From Desulfonauticus sp. 38_4375 (lineage in GTDB: Bacteria > Desulfobacterota > Desulfovibrionia > Desulfovibrionales > Desulfonatronovibrionaceae), in assembly GCA_001507915.1 (NCBI GenBank), contig LGER01000013.1:1-37750 (forward strand): a stretch of 37,750 nucleotides of DNA, read 5' to 3'. Positions 22,608-30,837 of this stretch are shown piece after piece. The notes under the pieces were generated by a model. It was not told where the DNA came from, ran no database searches, and was given only the letters and a program-made list of their open reading frames with translations. How positions within the stretch are numbered: the stretch's first letter is position 1; each line of letters opens with the position of its first letter. The position numbers were made by a program, and so were the translations under genes.

Positions 22608-23792
22608 ATGCAAGCTATTCTTATGAAAATGGTAATCTCTTTTCTCTTAATCCTTACTTTAAATAGCCCAGTATTAGCTCAGGATGTGTTAACAATTGGT
22701 TTCAACCTTCCCATGAGTGGAGAAAATAAACAAACAGGCATCTCAGCCAGAGACGCTGCTGAAATGATTAAAGAAAGAATCAACCTACAGGGTGGGCTTA
22801 CCATTGGAAGCAAGAGCTATATTCTAAAGTTTATCTACGAAGACAATGACTTTGATCCTAAAAAAGCCCAATCAGTAACCCAAAAACTAGTAGAAACAGA
22901 CAAGGCTCTGGCCATAGTTGGCCCCATGGCCAGTAGGCAGGCCGTACCTGCAGGGGCAATTGCCAACAAACTACAAACCCCCATGATATCTCCCTGGTCC
23001 ACTAACCCCAAAACCACCCTCAATAGACCCTGGGTATTTAGAGCTGCTTTTTTAGACCCCTTTCAAAGCGATGTGGCCATAAAATTTAGTGAAAAACTTT
23101 TTAAACCCCAAAAAGTAGCTGTAATTTTTGTAAAAGATGACGATTATTCTAAGGATCTGGCTGAGCTTTTTAAATTAAAATGGGAGCATAAATATGGTAC
23201 AGGAACAGTAGTGGGTTTTGAAGGTTTTCTCACTGGCAATAACGATTTTACTCCTTTAGTTAAAAAAATTCTTAAAGATAAACCAGATTTGATTTTTCTT
23301 CCCTGCCATTACTATCAAACCGCCAATATCATGAAGACCCTGCACACACTGGGCTGGGAAGGACCTATCATGGGTACAGATTCTTGGGGCTCTGCGGATC
23401 TATTTAAACTCTGTGGACGAGATTGTGTAGGACATTTTTTCTCTACCCACTATACTGCTTTAGGAGCAAAAGGATTAACCCAAAACTTTGTTCAACAATT
23501 CCAGAGAAAATATAATTATTTGCCTGACGACCCAGCAGCCCTTACTTATGATTCTATTAACCTCATCTTCCAAGCCCTAAAAAACAGCGGAGATTTATTT
23601 AACCAGGCTGACTCCATAACCAAAAAAAGAGCTATCCTTCGTTTTGCCTTATCTAAAATCCAACAATTTAACGGTGTTACTGGAAAAATGAGCTTTAACT
23701 ATCAAGGTGACCCCATAAAATGTGCGGTAGTAGTAAAAATCAATGAAAAAGGAGAGTTTGTCTTCTCTGAATCTGTTTGCCCGGAAGAATAA
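22608..23792 (+). CDS. Orphan branched-chain-amino-acid-type periplasmic binding protein
   Basis: A 394-residue solute-binding protein of the Peripla_BP_6 (LivJ/amide/urea) type. Residues 1-24 are a signal peptide ending V-L-A. The mature part shows TIGFNLPMSGENKQTGIS, RDAAEMIKERINLQGGL, DDNFDPKKAQSVTQKLVETD-like segments, and AIVGPMASRQAVPAGAIANK, which lines the ligand pocket. GTDSWGSADLFKLCG and DDPAALTYDSINLIFQAL follow. The usual LivH, LivM, LivG and LivF partners are not next to it: a BI-1 family gene follows and a 5'-nucleotidase precedes on the other strand. It may serve a distant transporter or act as a sensor. GGAGGGG lies about 10 bases before the ATG. Confidence 0.92.
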   Translation: MQAILMKMVISFLLILTLNSPVLAQDVLTIGFNLPMSGENKQTGISARDAAEMIKERINLQGGLTIGSKSYILKFIYEDNDFDPKKAQSVTQKLVETDKALAIVGPMASRQAVPAGAIANKLQTPMISPWSTNPKTTLNRPWVFRAAFLDPFQSDVAIKFSEKLFKPQKVAVIFVKDDDYSKDLAELFKLKWEHKYGTGTVVGFEGFLTGNNDFTPLVKKILKDKPDLIFLPCHYYQTANIMKTLHTLGWEGPIMGTDSWGSADLFKLCGRDCVGHFFSTHYTALGAKGLTQNFVQQFQRKYNYLPDDPAALTYDSINLIFQALKNSGDLFNQADSITKKRAILRFALSKIQQFNGVTGKMSFNYQGDPIKCAVVVKINEKGEFVFSESVCPEE

Positions 23793-23869
23793 ATTTAATT
23801 TAAAAAAGGTTGCCATTTGGCCAAGATGCGCTTAAACCATAAATATTAGAATGTATTCAGGAGGAAAAC

Positions 23870-24577
23870 ATGTCCAATTGGCAATCTTATTCACCCACGA
23901 AAGCCCGCGTAGAAGTGCTCAACGCCTTTATGCGGGGAGTTTATCAGTGGATGGCTCTAGGCTTAGGCCTTACAGGTATCATAGCTTATTTCACGGCTAC
24001 TAGTCCTACCTTACTGCAAATTATTTTCGGCAATCCCCTGGTAATGTGGGGGCTCTTAATTGGTGAACTACTTTTAGTTGTAGGGCTTAGCGCAGGGATA
24101 AGCAAACTCTCTGGCTCCACAGCCACATTTCTCTTTTTGCTCTATTCTGGACTAAATGGCCTTACTCTTTCGGCCATATTTCTCGTCTACACTACCTCTT
24201 CTATTGCTTCTACCTTCTTAATCTGTGCTGGAATGTTTGCGGCCATGTCCATCTATGGACTTACCACCAAAAAAGACCTTACTTCCCTGGGTAGTTTTCT
24301 CTTCATGGGCCTCATTGGTATTATCATTGCTTCCATAGTAAATATCTTTTTGAAGAGTTCCGCCTTTCAGTTTGTTATCAGTGGGATTGGCGTAATTGTT
24401 TTTGTGGGACTTACTGCTTATGACTCCCAAAAACTAAAGCTAATGGGAGAAAGCGCCCCCTATGATGATGCCCTAGCAATTAGAAGGGGGACCATCCTGG
24501 GTGCCCTTACCCTATACCTGGATTTTATTAACCTCTTCTTGATGTTACTTAGATTTTTTGGTCAATCCAGAGAATAA
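23870..24577 (+). CDS. Bax inhibitor-1 / YccA family membrane protein
   Basis: A 235-residue inner-membrane protein with seven predicted helices, the family's usual size. Motifs include the amphipathic N-terminus 'RVEVLNAFMRGVYQWMALGLGLTGI', GLNGLTLSAIFLVYTTSSIASTF, IYGLTTKKDLTSLGSFLFMG, and the C-terminal half-helix 'VFVGLTAYDSQKLK' with Asp residues forming the pH-sensing pair in structurally studied members. Bacterial members (YccA, YbhL, YetJ) modulate FtsH proteolysis or leak calcium; this one cannot be assigned. An AGGAGG Shine-Dalgarno precedes the ATG. A terminator hairpin overlaps the stop codon. It sits between the orphan binding protein and lpxK on the same strand. Confidence 0.93.
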   Translation: MSNWQSYSPTKARVEVLNAFMRGVYQWMALGLGLTGIIAYFTATSPTLLQIIFGNPLVMWGLLIGELLLVVGLSAGISKLSGSTATFLFLLYSGLNGLTLSAIFLVYTTSSIASTFLICAGMFAAMSIYGLTTKKDLTSLGSFLFMGLIGIIIASIVNIFLKSSAFQFVISGIGVIVFVGLTAYDSQKLKLMGESAPYDDALAIRRGTILGALTLYLDFINLFLMLLRFFGQSRE

Positions 24578-24602
24578 AAAAGGGGGGACCTTCCCCCTTT
24601 TT
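24577..24602 (+). terminator. Intrinsic terminator after the BI-1 family gene
   Basis: AAAAAGGGGG (24577-24586) pairs with CCCCCTTTTT (24593-24602) around a GACCTT loop. The hairpin begins at the stop codon and ends 7 bases before the lpxK ATG. It reads as a good Rho-independent terminator on the plus strand. Confidence 0.88.
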
Positions 24603-24609
24603 CCCAACA

Positions 24610-25623
24610 ATGAATCCAATTATTTCTTCCCTTCTTTACCCCCTGGGTCTTACCTATGCTGGTTTGGTTAATCTGCGCAATAAATTTTACAGCCGCCAAA
24701 AAGTATCTCTGGGCTTGCCCACCATTTCCATAGGCAACATATCTGTAGGTGGAACCGGCAAAACCCCTTTTACTCTTTATCTAGCTCAAAAGATACACTC
24801 CTGGGGACAAATACCCTTTGTTTTAACTCGAGGTTATAAAGCCAACCCTCCCACCTATCCTTTTGCCGTCAGCCCCACAGATAGTCCTAATACAGCTGGA
24901 GATGAACCCCTCTTACTAGCTAAACAGGGATTACAGGTCATAATTGACCCCAACCGGGTACGAGCAGCGCAATTTGCCCTGCAAAACTACACTCCCACCT
25001 CTTTTTTATTGGACGACGGTTTTCAGCAAACCAAAATCTTTAAGGATTTGGACCTGGTTCTTCTGGCACCTAGGGACTTTTACAACTGGAATCGCCCTCT
25101 TCCCAGCGGCTATTGGCGGGAAGGGGAAAAGGGATTAACCCGAGCAGATATTTTTCTGGTAAACCTGCAGGGTAACAATCTGTCCCTTCTACAAAAACTG
25201 GCCACTAAGAAACTAAAAAAATTTTCTAAACCTCTTCTTTTTTTTGACTATAAGATAACATATCTGGAACATGTTCAAAATAAAGAACAAACTAAAAAAC
25301 TAAAAAATTATTTGCTTATAACCACCCTTGCCAATCCTCAAAAAATAGTTAAAAGTCTTCTCAACTTTGGCTTAAATCCCCCAGACCTACATCTCTCTTA
25401 CCCTGACCACTACTTCTTTAAACCTCACGATAGAAAAAAGATTTTAAGGATTATAAGAGAAAAAAAGTTAAATCTGGTGTGTACAGAAAAAGAAAAGGAT
25501 AAACTGGTAGGCATTTTAAATACGCAAGACATTTGGGTTATTAAAAGCCACATTGTCTTCTCTTCAAAAGAAGAGGAAGATTTACTGCTGCAAAAAGTAA
25601 AAAATATTTTACAAATTAAATAA
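24610..25623 (+). CDS. lpxK: Tetraacyldisaccharide 4'-kinase
   Basis: LpxK phosphorylates the 4' position of the lipid A precursor at the inner-membrane inner face, making lipid IVA. The N-terminal hydrophobic anchor (SSLLYPLGLTYAGLVNLRNK) is typical. The P-loop GGTGKTP (47-53) is intact, and LLDDGFQQTKIF near residue 137 is the family's DDGFQ motif. DPNRVRAAQF and TADIFLVN-like segments also match. Length (337) is normal. The ATG at 24610 gives the expected N-terminus but has no Shine-Dalgarno, and a terminator hairpin ends 7 bases upstream. Expression may therefore rely on read-through or an unseen promoter. RNase R follows after 13 bases. Confidence 0.94.
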   Translation: MNPIISSLLYPLGLTYAGLVNLRNKFYSRQKVSLGLPTISIGNISVGGTGKTPFTLYLAQKIHSWGQIPFVLTRGYKANPPTYPFAVSPTDSPNTAGDEPLLLAKQGLQVIIDPNRVRAAQFALQNYTPTSFLLDDGFQQTKIFKDLDLVLLAPRDFYNWNRPLPSGYWREGEKGLTRADIFLVNLQGNNLSLLQKLATKKLKKFSKPLLFFDYKITYLEHVQNKEQTKKLKNYLLITTLANPQKIVKSLLNFGLNPPDLHLSYPDHYFFKPHDRKKILRIIREKKLNLVCTEKEKDKLVGILNTQDIWVIKSHIVFSSKEEEDLLLQKVKNILQIK

Positions 25624-25636
25624 GATAAGGAAGATT

Positions 25637-27745
25637 ATGAAACAAAAAATAAATAAACAGGAAATACTTAGAATTTTTCGTAAAAAACAAAAACCTTTAA
25701 CTCCTAAAGAAATCTACACTCTTTTAGGCAAGAAAAAACACCTCAAAAAAGCGGTCAAAAGAATTCTTAAGGAACTGGAAGAGCAGGGGAAAATCCTCAA
25801 AACAGGAAAAGCCCTGTGCCTGGTGGAAAAATTGCCCCTGGTAAAGGGAGTATTAGAAATTCAGGGTTCAGGCATAGGTTTTGTCATTCCAGAAGATAAA
25901 AGGCGCAAGGATATCTTTGTACACCCCAACAACTTTGAAGACGCCTGGCATGAAGACGAAGTCCTGGTAGCTATCTTACCCTTTAAAACAGGTAAAAGCC
26001 CAGAAGGGCGTATCGTCAGAGTTCTAAAAAAGAAAAGGGAAAAAATCGTAGCCAAGGTAAAGCAAAAAATTGGCTCTCAGGTGTATTTAACTCAACCTAC
26101 GGATTTAAGGCTTCACTTTTCCCTGGTCATAGAAAGTCCAGAAAAGTTACAACCAGGCTCCCTACTTACTTTAAAACCAGAAGCCCCTCTAGAGCCTTCT
26201 CTCTGGTCTGCTACCCTGGAAGATGTTTTAGGTCCAGAAAAAGACCTGAGTGTGCAGGAAAAAATGGTCAAAATAAACCATCTCATACCTACAGACTTTC
26301 CTGCTCAAGTTCTCAAGGAAGTAACAGAATTGCCTGCCCACCCCAAAGAAAAAGACTTTGACCAGCGTACGGATTTGCGTTCCCTGCCTTTTGTTACCAT
26401 TGATGGGGCCAAGGCCAGGGATTTTGACGATGCCATCTGTGTGCAAAAGACAGCCCAGGGCTATAAACTTTTTGTGGCTATTGCTGATGTCTCCCACTAT
26501 GTGGACTTTGGCTCTGCTTTGGACAAAGAAGCCCTGGAAAGAGGCAACTCCTATTATTTCCCCCTCTCAGTAGAGCCCATGTTCCCCCCGGCCCTATCCA
26601 ATGGTCTTTGCAGCTTAAACCCCCATGTCCCCAGGTTGGTCATGGTTGCAGAAATGGACTTTAATAAGCAGGGACAAAAACAAAAGGCCAAATTCTATCC
26701 TGGAGTAATTGAAAGCAAATTTAGGCTAACTTACACCCAGGTACACCAGGCCCTGGAAAAAGGAGATACTCAGGCTAAAAAAGAAGTGGAGCCTGTTCTT
26801 CCCATGCTGGAATTAGCTTATGAACTTGCCTCCCAGTTAAAAAAACTTCGCCAGCAAAGGGGCAGTATTGACTTTGACTTACCAGAACCAGAAATTCATT
26901 TTAATCTGCAAGAAGGCCTTCTGGAAGTAAGGCCAAGGCTTAGGTATTTTTCCCATCAGGTAATAGAAGAATTTATGATTGCTGCCAATGAAGCAGTGGC
27001 TGAATTTTTAGAAACAAAGGAAATGCCCTTTTTATATCGTGTCCATCCTGCCCCTGACCCTGAAAAGTTAGCCTCTTTATTTAAACTTCTAAAAACAACC
27101 ACTTTAGCAGAAAAACTTCCTGAAAAAACCTCTCCTAAAGACCTGCAGGACCTCTTAAAAAAAGCAGAGCACACTGAACTCGCCTTTTTGGTCAATCGCT
27201 TACTTTTAAGGTCCATGATGCAGGCCAAATACAGCCCTGTAAATGAAGGCCACTTTGGCCTGGCTTCTCTTTCCTATTGTCACTTTACCTCTCCCATTAG
27301 ACGCTACGCAGACCTGGTGGTACACAGGGCCTTAAAAAAGGTATTGGTGGGAGATTTTCCCCGAAAAAAGAAGCTAAAAAAACTCCAGAAACTGGGAGAG
27401 CACCTAAGTTTACAAGAACGCAAGGCCATGGAAGCAGAAAGAGAGATGCTCAAAAGGGCCTCTATTTTAGCTCTAGAAAAGAGGATAGGACAGGAGTTTA
27501 CTGGCATTGTCTCCTCTTTAAGCGACTTTGGTTTTTGGGTAGAATTGGAAGAAATTATGGCCGAAGGCCTAGTGCGCTTCTCCAGCCTTAGTGATGATTA
27601 TTACTCCTTTTTGCCAGATAGACAGGAAATAAGAGGCGAGCGCACAGGAAAACGCTTTGTGCTGGGTCAAAAAGTAAGAGTTGTCTTAGAAAGGGCTGAT
27701 TTAGATAGATTACAGGTGGATTTTGCCTTAAAAGAAGAAGATTAA
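25637..27745 (+). CDS. rnr: Ribonuclease R
   Basis: A 702-residue processive 3'-5' exoribonuclease that degrades structured RNA in the cytosol. The N-terminus (residues 1-60) is a winged-helix-like RNase R module (KEIYTLLGKKKHLKKAVKRI). Cold-shock OB domains cover about 65-220. The RNB catalytic domain follows with the acidic metal site TIDGAKARDFDDAI (about 254-267), GNSYYFPLSVEPMFP, 'SNGLCSLNPHVPRLVMVAEMDF' and 'HFTSPIRRYADLVVHRAL'. The S1 domain covers about 617-700 (EFTGIVSSLSDFGFWVELEE). The length is between RNase II (about 644) and E. coli RNase R (about 813), lacking the latter's long basic C-terminal tail. An AAGGAAG Shine-Dalgarno is present. It ends 20 bases from the convergent xerC stop. 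Confidence 0.95.
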   Translation: MKQKINKQEILRIFRKKQKPLTPKEIYTLLGKKKHLKKAVKRILKELEEQGKILKTGKALCLVEKLPLVKGVLEIQGSGIGFVIPEDKRRKDIFVHPNNFEDAWHEDEVLVAILPFKTGKSPEGRIVRVLKKKREKIVAKVKQKIGSQVYLTQPTDLRLHFSLVIESPEKLQPGSLLTLKPEAPLEPSLWSATLEDVLGPEKDLSVQEKMVKINHLIPTDFPAQVLKEVTELPAHPKEKDFDQRTDLRSLPFVTIDGAKARDFDDAICVQKTAQGYKLFVAIADVSHYVDFGSALDKEALERGNSYYFPLSVEPMFPPALSNGLCSLNPHVPRLVMVAEMDFNKQGQKQKAKFYPGVIESKFRLTYTQVHQALEKGDTQAKKEVEPVLPMLELAYELASQLKKLRQQRGSIDFDLPEPEIHFNLQEGLLEVRPRLRYFSHQVIEEFMIAANEAVAEFLETKEMPFLYRVHPAPDPEKLASLFKLLKTTTLAEKLPEKTSPKDLQDLLKKAEHTELAFLVNRLLLRSMMQAKYSPVNEGHFGLASLSYCHFTSPIRRYADLVVHRALKKVLVGDFPRKKKLKKLQKLGEHLSLQERKAMEAEREMLKRASILALEKRIGQEFTGIVSSLSDFGFWVELEEIMAEGLVRFSSLSDDYYSFLPDRQEIRGERTGKRFVLGQKVRVVLERADLDRLQVDFALKEED

Positions 27746-27765
27746 AAAACTCTTCTACTTCCAAC

Positions 27766-28683
27766 CTATTCTTTGGCTCTGGGATGAGCCTGGTCGTAGA
27801 TTTGCATTATGGTTTCTAAGTTAAGGTGGGTATAGCGTTGGGTGGTAGAAATCCTGCTATGGCCCAAAAGCTCCTGTACTGTACGCAAATCAGCACCTGC
27901 TTGCAGTAAATGGGTGGCAAAGGTATGTCTTAGCGTATGAGGGCTCAAATTAAAATTAAGTCTGGCTTCTTTAGCCAGGCGCAACAAAATACGATTGGCT
28001 TGGCGACGATTTAAGCGTTTTCCCCGTATTCCTAAAAAAAAGGCCTGCTCCCGCAAACTGGGATTAAAGGCTTCTCTTTGCCGAAGATAATTTAACAACC
28101 TTTGCGCAGCCTTTTTACTTAAAGGTACCATGCGTTCCTTTTGCCCCTTTCCCAGAACAATTACCACTCTTTGCCCCAAATCTACATCCTCCAGGTTTAA
28201 CCCCAGGGCTTCACTTATTCTAAGTCCTGACCCATAAATGAGTTCTGCCAGGGCAATATCCCTTAGGTTTTTAGGGGAAGGTTCCAGTTCCACTTCCAGT
28301 AAGTTTATTACCTGGTCCACATTTAATACTCTGGGAATCTTCTTTTCTTGCTTAGGATTTTTTATGCCCAACAAAGGATTGGTCTCTATTTTTTTACGCT
28401 TTAAAAGAAAGCGAAAAAAAGACCTTAGAGAAGAAAGTTTTCTGGCTAAAGAACTTTTACTTAAGTTTTTAGCATAAAGCTCCTGAATAAAGCTAAGGAC
28501 ATCTGGTTTTACAATCTTTTCAGGAGAGTCTAAACTTTTTTTTACCTTATTTAAAAAAAGTTCAAACTCTTTTAAATCAGTGGCATAAGCTCTAAGAGTA
28601 GCTAAAGAATAGCCTTTTTCTACTTCTAAATAAGCAATAAAAACTTGTAAATTATGAGGAAGGTTTTCTTCTATCCAGGACAT
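27766..28683 (-). CDS. xerC: Tyrosine recombinase XerC
   Basis: XerC/XerD enzymes resolve chromosome dimers at dif. This 305-residue protein has the SAM-like N-terminal DNA-binding domain (about 10-105; FIAYLEVEKGYSLATLRAY) and a catalytic domain with all six residues: R155 (GSGLRISEA), K179, H249 and R252 (SPHTLRHTF), H275 (LLGHS), Y284 (TQRYTHL). The C-terminal YDQAHPRAKE tail resembles XerC more than XerD. A longer reading from a TTG at 28710 is possible, but the ATG at 28683 gives the family-like start and is used. That ATG lies within the last 32 bases of the GGDEF gene, so it is probably coupled. It is not accompanied by integron or phage features, supporting a housekeeping role. Confidence 0.9.
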   Translation of the reverse strand: MSWIEENLPHNLQVFIAYLEVEKGYSLATLRAYATDLKEFELFLNKVKKSLDSPEKIVKPDVLSFIQELYAKNLSKSSLARKLSSLRSFFRFLLKRKKIETNPLLGIKNPKQEKKIPRVLNVDQVINLLEVELEPSPKNLRDIALAELIYGSGLRISEALGLNLEDVDLGQRVVIVLGKGQKERMVPLSKKAAQRLLNYLRQREAFNPSLREQAFFLGIRGKRLNRRQANRILLRLAKEARLNFNLSPHTLRHTFATHLLQAGADLRTVQELLGHSRISTTQRYTHLNLETIMQIYDQAHPRAKE

Positions 28684-29581
28684 AATTACTTTTGGGATTT
28701 TTCTTGGCAACTTTCTTTAAGTTCATGGCAATTTGCGCAGCTTCACCATAGTGTTTTAACTGACCATAGTTAAAAACCACAGCAATGGAAATTGCCATTA
28801 AGGGAAATTCTCTTACTTTTCCCTGCCTATCTGTGGAAACAATTTTACCCTGCTCTCTATCTTCAGGGTCGTAAAAATTAGGAACAATACTGTCAAAGCT
28901 CTCTACAATCAATTCACAGGCCTTTTCTGCCTTATCCGTAGGCACAATAAAAATAAAATCATCTCCGCCCACATGTCCCACAAAACTCTCAGGACCACCA
29001 ATAGCCCTTATGGTGTTGACAATAATTCTAGCTGTCATCATCAAAACTTCATCACCTCTAGAAAAGCCATATTTGTCATTAAAGGACTTGAAGTGATCCA
29101 GGTCCACATAAGCCAGGGCAAATTCTTTTTGCTGGTCTAATAAACTCTGTATCTTTTGAATAATGGAGGTATTACCTGGCAGCTTGGTCAAAGGATTGGC
29201 ATCCAGGCTTCTGGCTGCCCTACTTAAAATAAGAGTTAAACGCACTCTGGCAATATCTTCTTTTATGGGCTTTAAAATAAAGTCATCTATTTCTAGATGG
29301 GTAAAGTCTATACTGGGCAGGTCTTCTTTATCTAAAATTAAAACCACTGGTACCTGGCGATAAACATTTTCACTCTTAAAAAGAGAAACCAAATGCAAGG
29401 GGTCAACATCTTTTAAATCCTTATCAAGCAAAAGTAGTTGAGGAGGATTGTTAAATAAAAATTCTATAGCTCCGCTACCACGCTCAAAAACAGTCCAATT
29501 GGCTGCAGGAAAGGATTTTTTCAAAGTTTTAAACAATTCAACAGAGTTGGAAATAAGAAAAAAATCCTGTTGTTTATTCAT
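28652..29581 (-). CDS. Response-regulator-like REC-GGDEF protein
   Basis: A 309-residue cytosolic protein. Residues about 6-120 form a REC-like fold with a candidate phospho-acceptor Asp53 in LLLLDKDLKD and the conserved Lys in FILKP (104). Residues about 128-300 form a GGDEF domain starting NPLTKLPGNTSI, with metal-binding DLDHFK (160-165) and the active loop GGDDF (205-209). GGDDF is a tolerated variant of GGDEF. The inhibitory RxxD site five residues before the loop is absent (GPES), so product inhibition is not expected. It could make cyclic di-GMP; activity is inference. It follows the HDOD gene by 3 bases and overlaps xerC, placing it in the dprA/xerC operon. Confidence 0.88.
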   Translation of the reverse strand: MNKQQDFFLISNSVELFKTLKKSFPAANWTVFERGSGAIEFLFNNPPQLLLLDKDLKDVDPLHLVSLFKSENVYRQVPVVLILDKEDLPSIDFTHLEIDDFILKPIKEDIARVRLTLILSRAARSLDANPLTKLPGNTSIIQKIQSLLDQQKEFALAYVDLDHFKSFNDKYGFSRGDEVLMMTARIIVNTIRAIGGPESFVGHVGGDDFIFIVPTDKAEKACELIVESFDSIVPNFYDPEDREQGKIVSTDRQGKVREFPLMAISIAVVFNYGQLKHYGEAAQIAMNLKKVAKKNPKSNYVLDRRKPSS

Positions 29582-29584
29582 ATT

Positions 29585-30424
29585 TTATTCGTCAGGAGTG
29601 AAATGGGAAAGTTCTAAAAACTGTTCTCCCAAATTATCCAGAATATCTTCCAGGTCATTTAAAGAAAGTTTAAGTATTTTTAAACTCTCTGGATAGACAA
29701 AACTTACCTGGTCATCTCCAGCAAAACCCACTTCAAAGGCTCTGGTAATAAAATCAGCCAGGTGGACCACTGCGGCCATATCGGGATGGTGTTGAGCGCT
29801 CTTTACTTTGTGATGCCAGGCCAAGGCCTCTCGCAAACGCAAAGGAAGATTCCAGTAATCTGCCAGCCAGGCATTTATCCTGTCGTGAGCAAAGCCCATT
29901 ACTTTTCGTTCTGCCTCATAATAGCTTAGGTCTTCTTTTTTTACCACTGCATCCACTTCTTCTTTTAGCTCTGGCAATTGAACCAGGGCAATTACCTTGC
30001 CCAGGTCGTGCAAAAGCCCGGCCACTGCATACTCCTCAGGGTCCTTAAAACCTACCTTTTTGGCAATAACCGAAGCAGCTAAAGCACAGCCCAAACTATG
30101 TTCCCAAAGTCCCACCATGGACTTGGTCATAATATCAAATACAGAAGTGCTAATTATAAGCCCTTTAATCACATTAAAACCCAAAAGTACCAGGGCATGT
30201 TGAATGGTAGATATCCTTCTGGGAAAACCGTAAATGGGAGAATTGACCATTTTTAAGACCTTGGCTGATAAAACCTGGTCCCTGGAGATAGCTTTGGCAA
30301 TTTTTTCTGTTGAAGAATTGGGGTCTTCTACCAGTTTGCTTACTTCTTCCAATACCTTGGGTAAAGTGGGCAAGTCCTTGACTGCTAAAACCTTTTTCTT
30401 GGTTTCCAATTGCAAATCTTCCAT
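29585..30424 (-). CDS. HDOD-domain protein without its N-terminal module
   Basis: A 279-residue HDOD protein covering the signalling domain alone. It has DLPTLPKVLEEVSKLVEDP, KVLKMVNSPIYGFPRRIST, LLGFNVIKGLIISTSVF, AVAGLLHDLGKVI with the HD pair retained, FAHDRINAWLADYWNLP, and LAWHHKVKSAQHHPDMAAVVHLADF near the C-terminus. It has the same order as the HDOD domain of the gene at 1742-2977, but the KPGM module fused there is here a separate upstream gene, whose TAA overlaps this ATG as TAATG. The downstream gene is a REC-GGDEF protein, so all three probably form a cyclic-di-GMP-linked module. Output is unknown. Confidence 0.9.
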   Translation of the reverse strand: MEDLQLETKKKVLAVKDLPTLPKVLEEVSKLVEDPNSSTEKIAKAISRDQVLSAKVLKMVNSPIYGFPRRISTIQHALVLLGFNVIKGLIISTSVFDIMTKSMVGLWEHSLGCALAASVIAKKVGFKDPEEYAVAGLLHDLGKVIALVQLPELKEEVDAVVKKEDLSYYEAERKVMGFAHDRINAWLADYWNLPLRLREALAWHHKVKSAQHHPDMAAVVHLADFITRAFEVGFAGDDQVSFVYPESLKILKLSLNDLEDILDNLGEQFLELSHFTPDE

Positions 30425-30768
30425 TACTCACTCCCTTCTTCTGGAGTCTGCATCTCTGCCAGGGCTTTGTGCTGAAAGTATTCTTGCAAAAAATTCTTTA
30501 ATTTTAACATAAAAGGGTCATCCTGATGACGAAAAAGATAATCCATTCTTTTAATCCGCTTCTCAAAAGAAGGAGCAGAAGCCAGCCCCTCCAGGTCCAG
30601 GGGATTTCCCTTTACCACAATGGACTTTATCCCCTTGTTAGCCAGGATGCGAATGTGATTTTCCGTAAGGCTAACCCCTGCTGCCAAAAGCACCTGCCCG
30701 GTCTCGCTGGTAGCTGGTTTTTCCAGGACCATGCCAGGCTTGGCCAGATTGATGGGAATTTTTTGCAT
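30424..30768 (-). CDS. Stand-alone KPGM module protein, partner of HDOD
   Basis: A 114-residue protein whose first 55 residues match the N-terminal module of the HDOD protein at 1742-2977: NLAKPGMVLEKPATSETGQV, LLAAGVSLTENHIRILANKG and IKSIVVKG against ELKPGMILASDI, LILPKGLTLEAKHIEYLKSW and GISRVAISG. The remaining half is a helical tail (RIKRMDYLFRHQDDPFMLKL) not shared with that protein. This N-terminal module is common in HD-GYP and HDOD proteins, but its function is not defined. A GAGGAGAAG Shine-Dalgarno precedes the ATG. It is coupled to the HDOD gene by TAATG, which suggests that the two chains associate. Confidence 0.82.
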   Translation of the reverse strand: MQKIPINLAKPGMVLEKPATSETGQVLLAAGVSLTENHIRILANKGIKSIVVKGNPLDLEGLASAPSFEKRIKRMDYLFRHQDDPFMLKLKNFLQEYFQHKALAEMQTPEEGSE

Positions 30769-30837
30769 GCACTTCTCCTCTTACCAATAACTGCTATTTT
30801 TACTTTCCTCTTCTTGCAAATAAAATCAAGTCTTTTC

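Noticed and set aside
26228-26497. 89-residue frame opposite RNase R
   Set aside because: It is fully inside rnr on the other strand, without start signals or recognisable features.
27766-28683. XerC-type gene as a phage or island integrase
   Set aside because: Size, C-terminal tail and the dprA neighbourhood fit a housekeeping Xer protein, and no attachment repeats or phage genes are present.
28684-28710. 9-residue extension of XerC from a TTG
   Set aside because: The ATG at 28683 gives the usual family N-terminus; the extension is only the out-of-frame overlap with the GGDEF gene.
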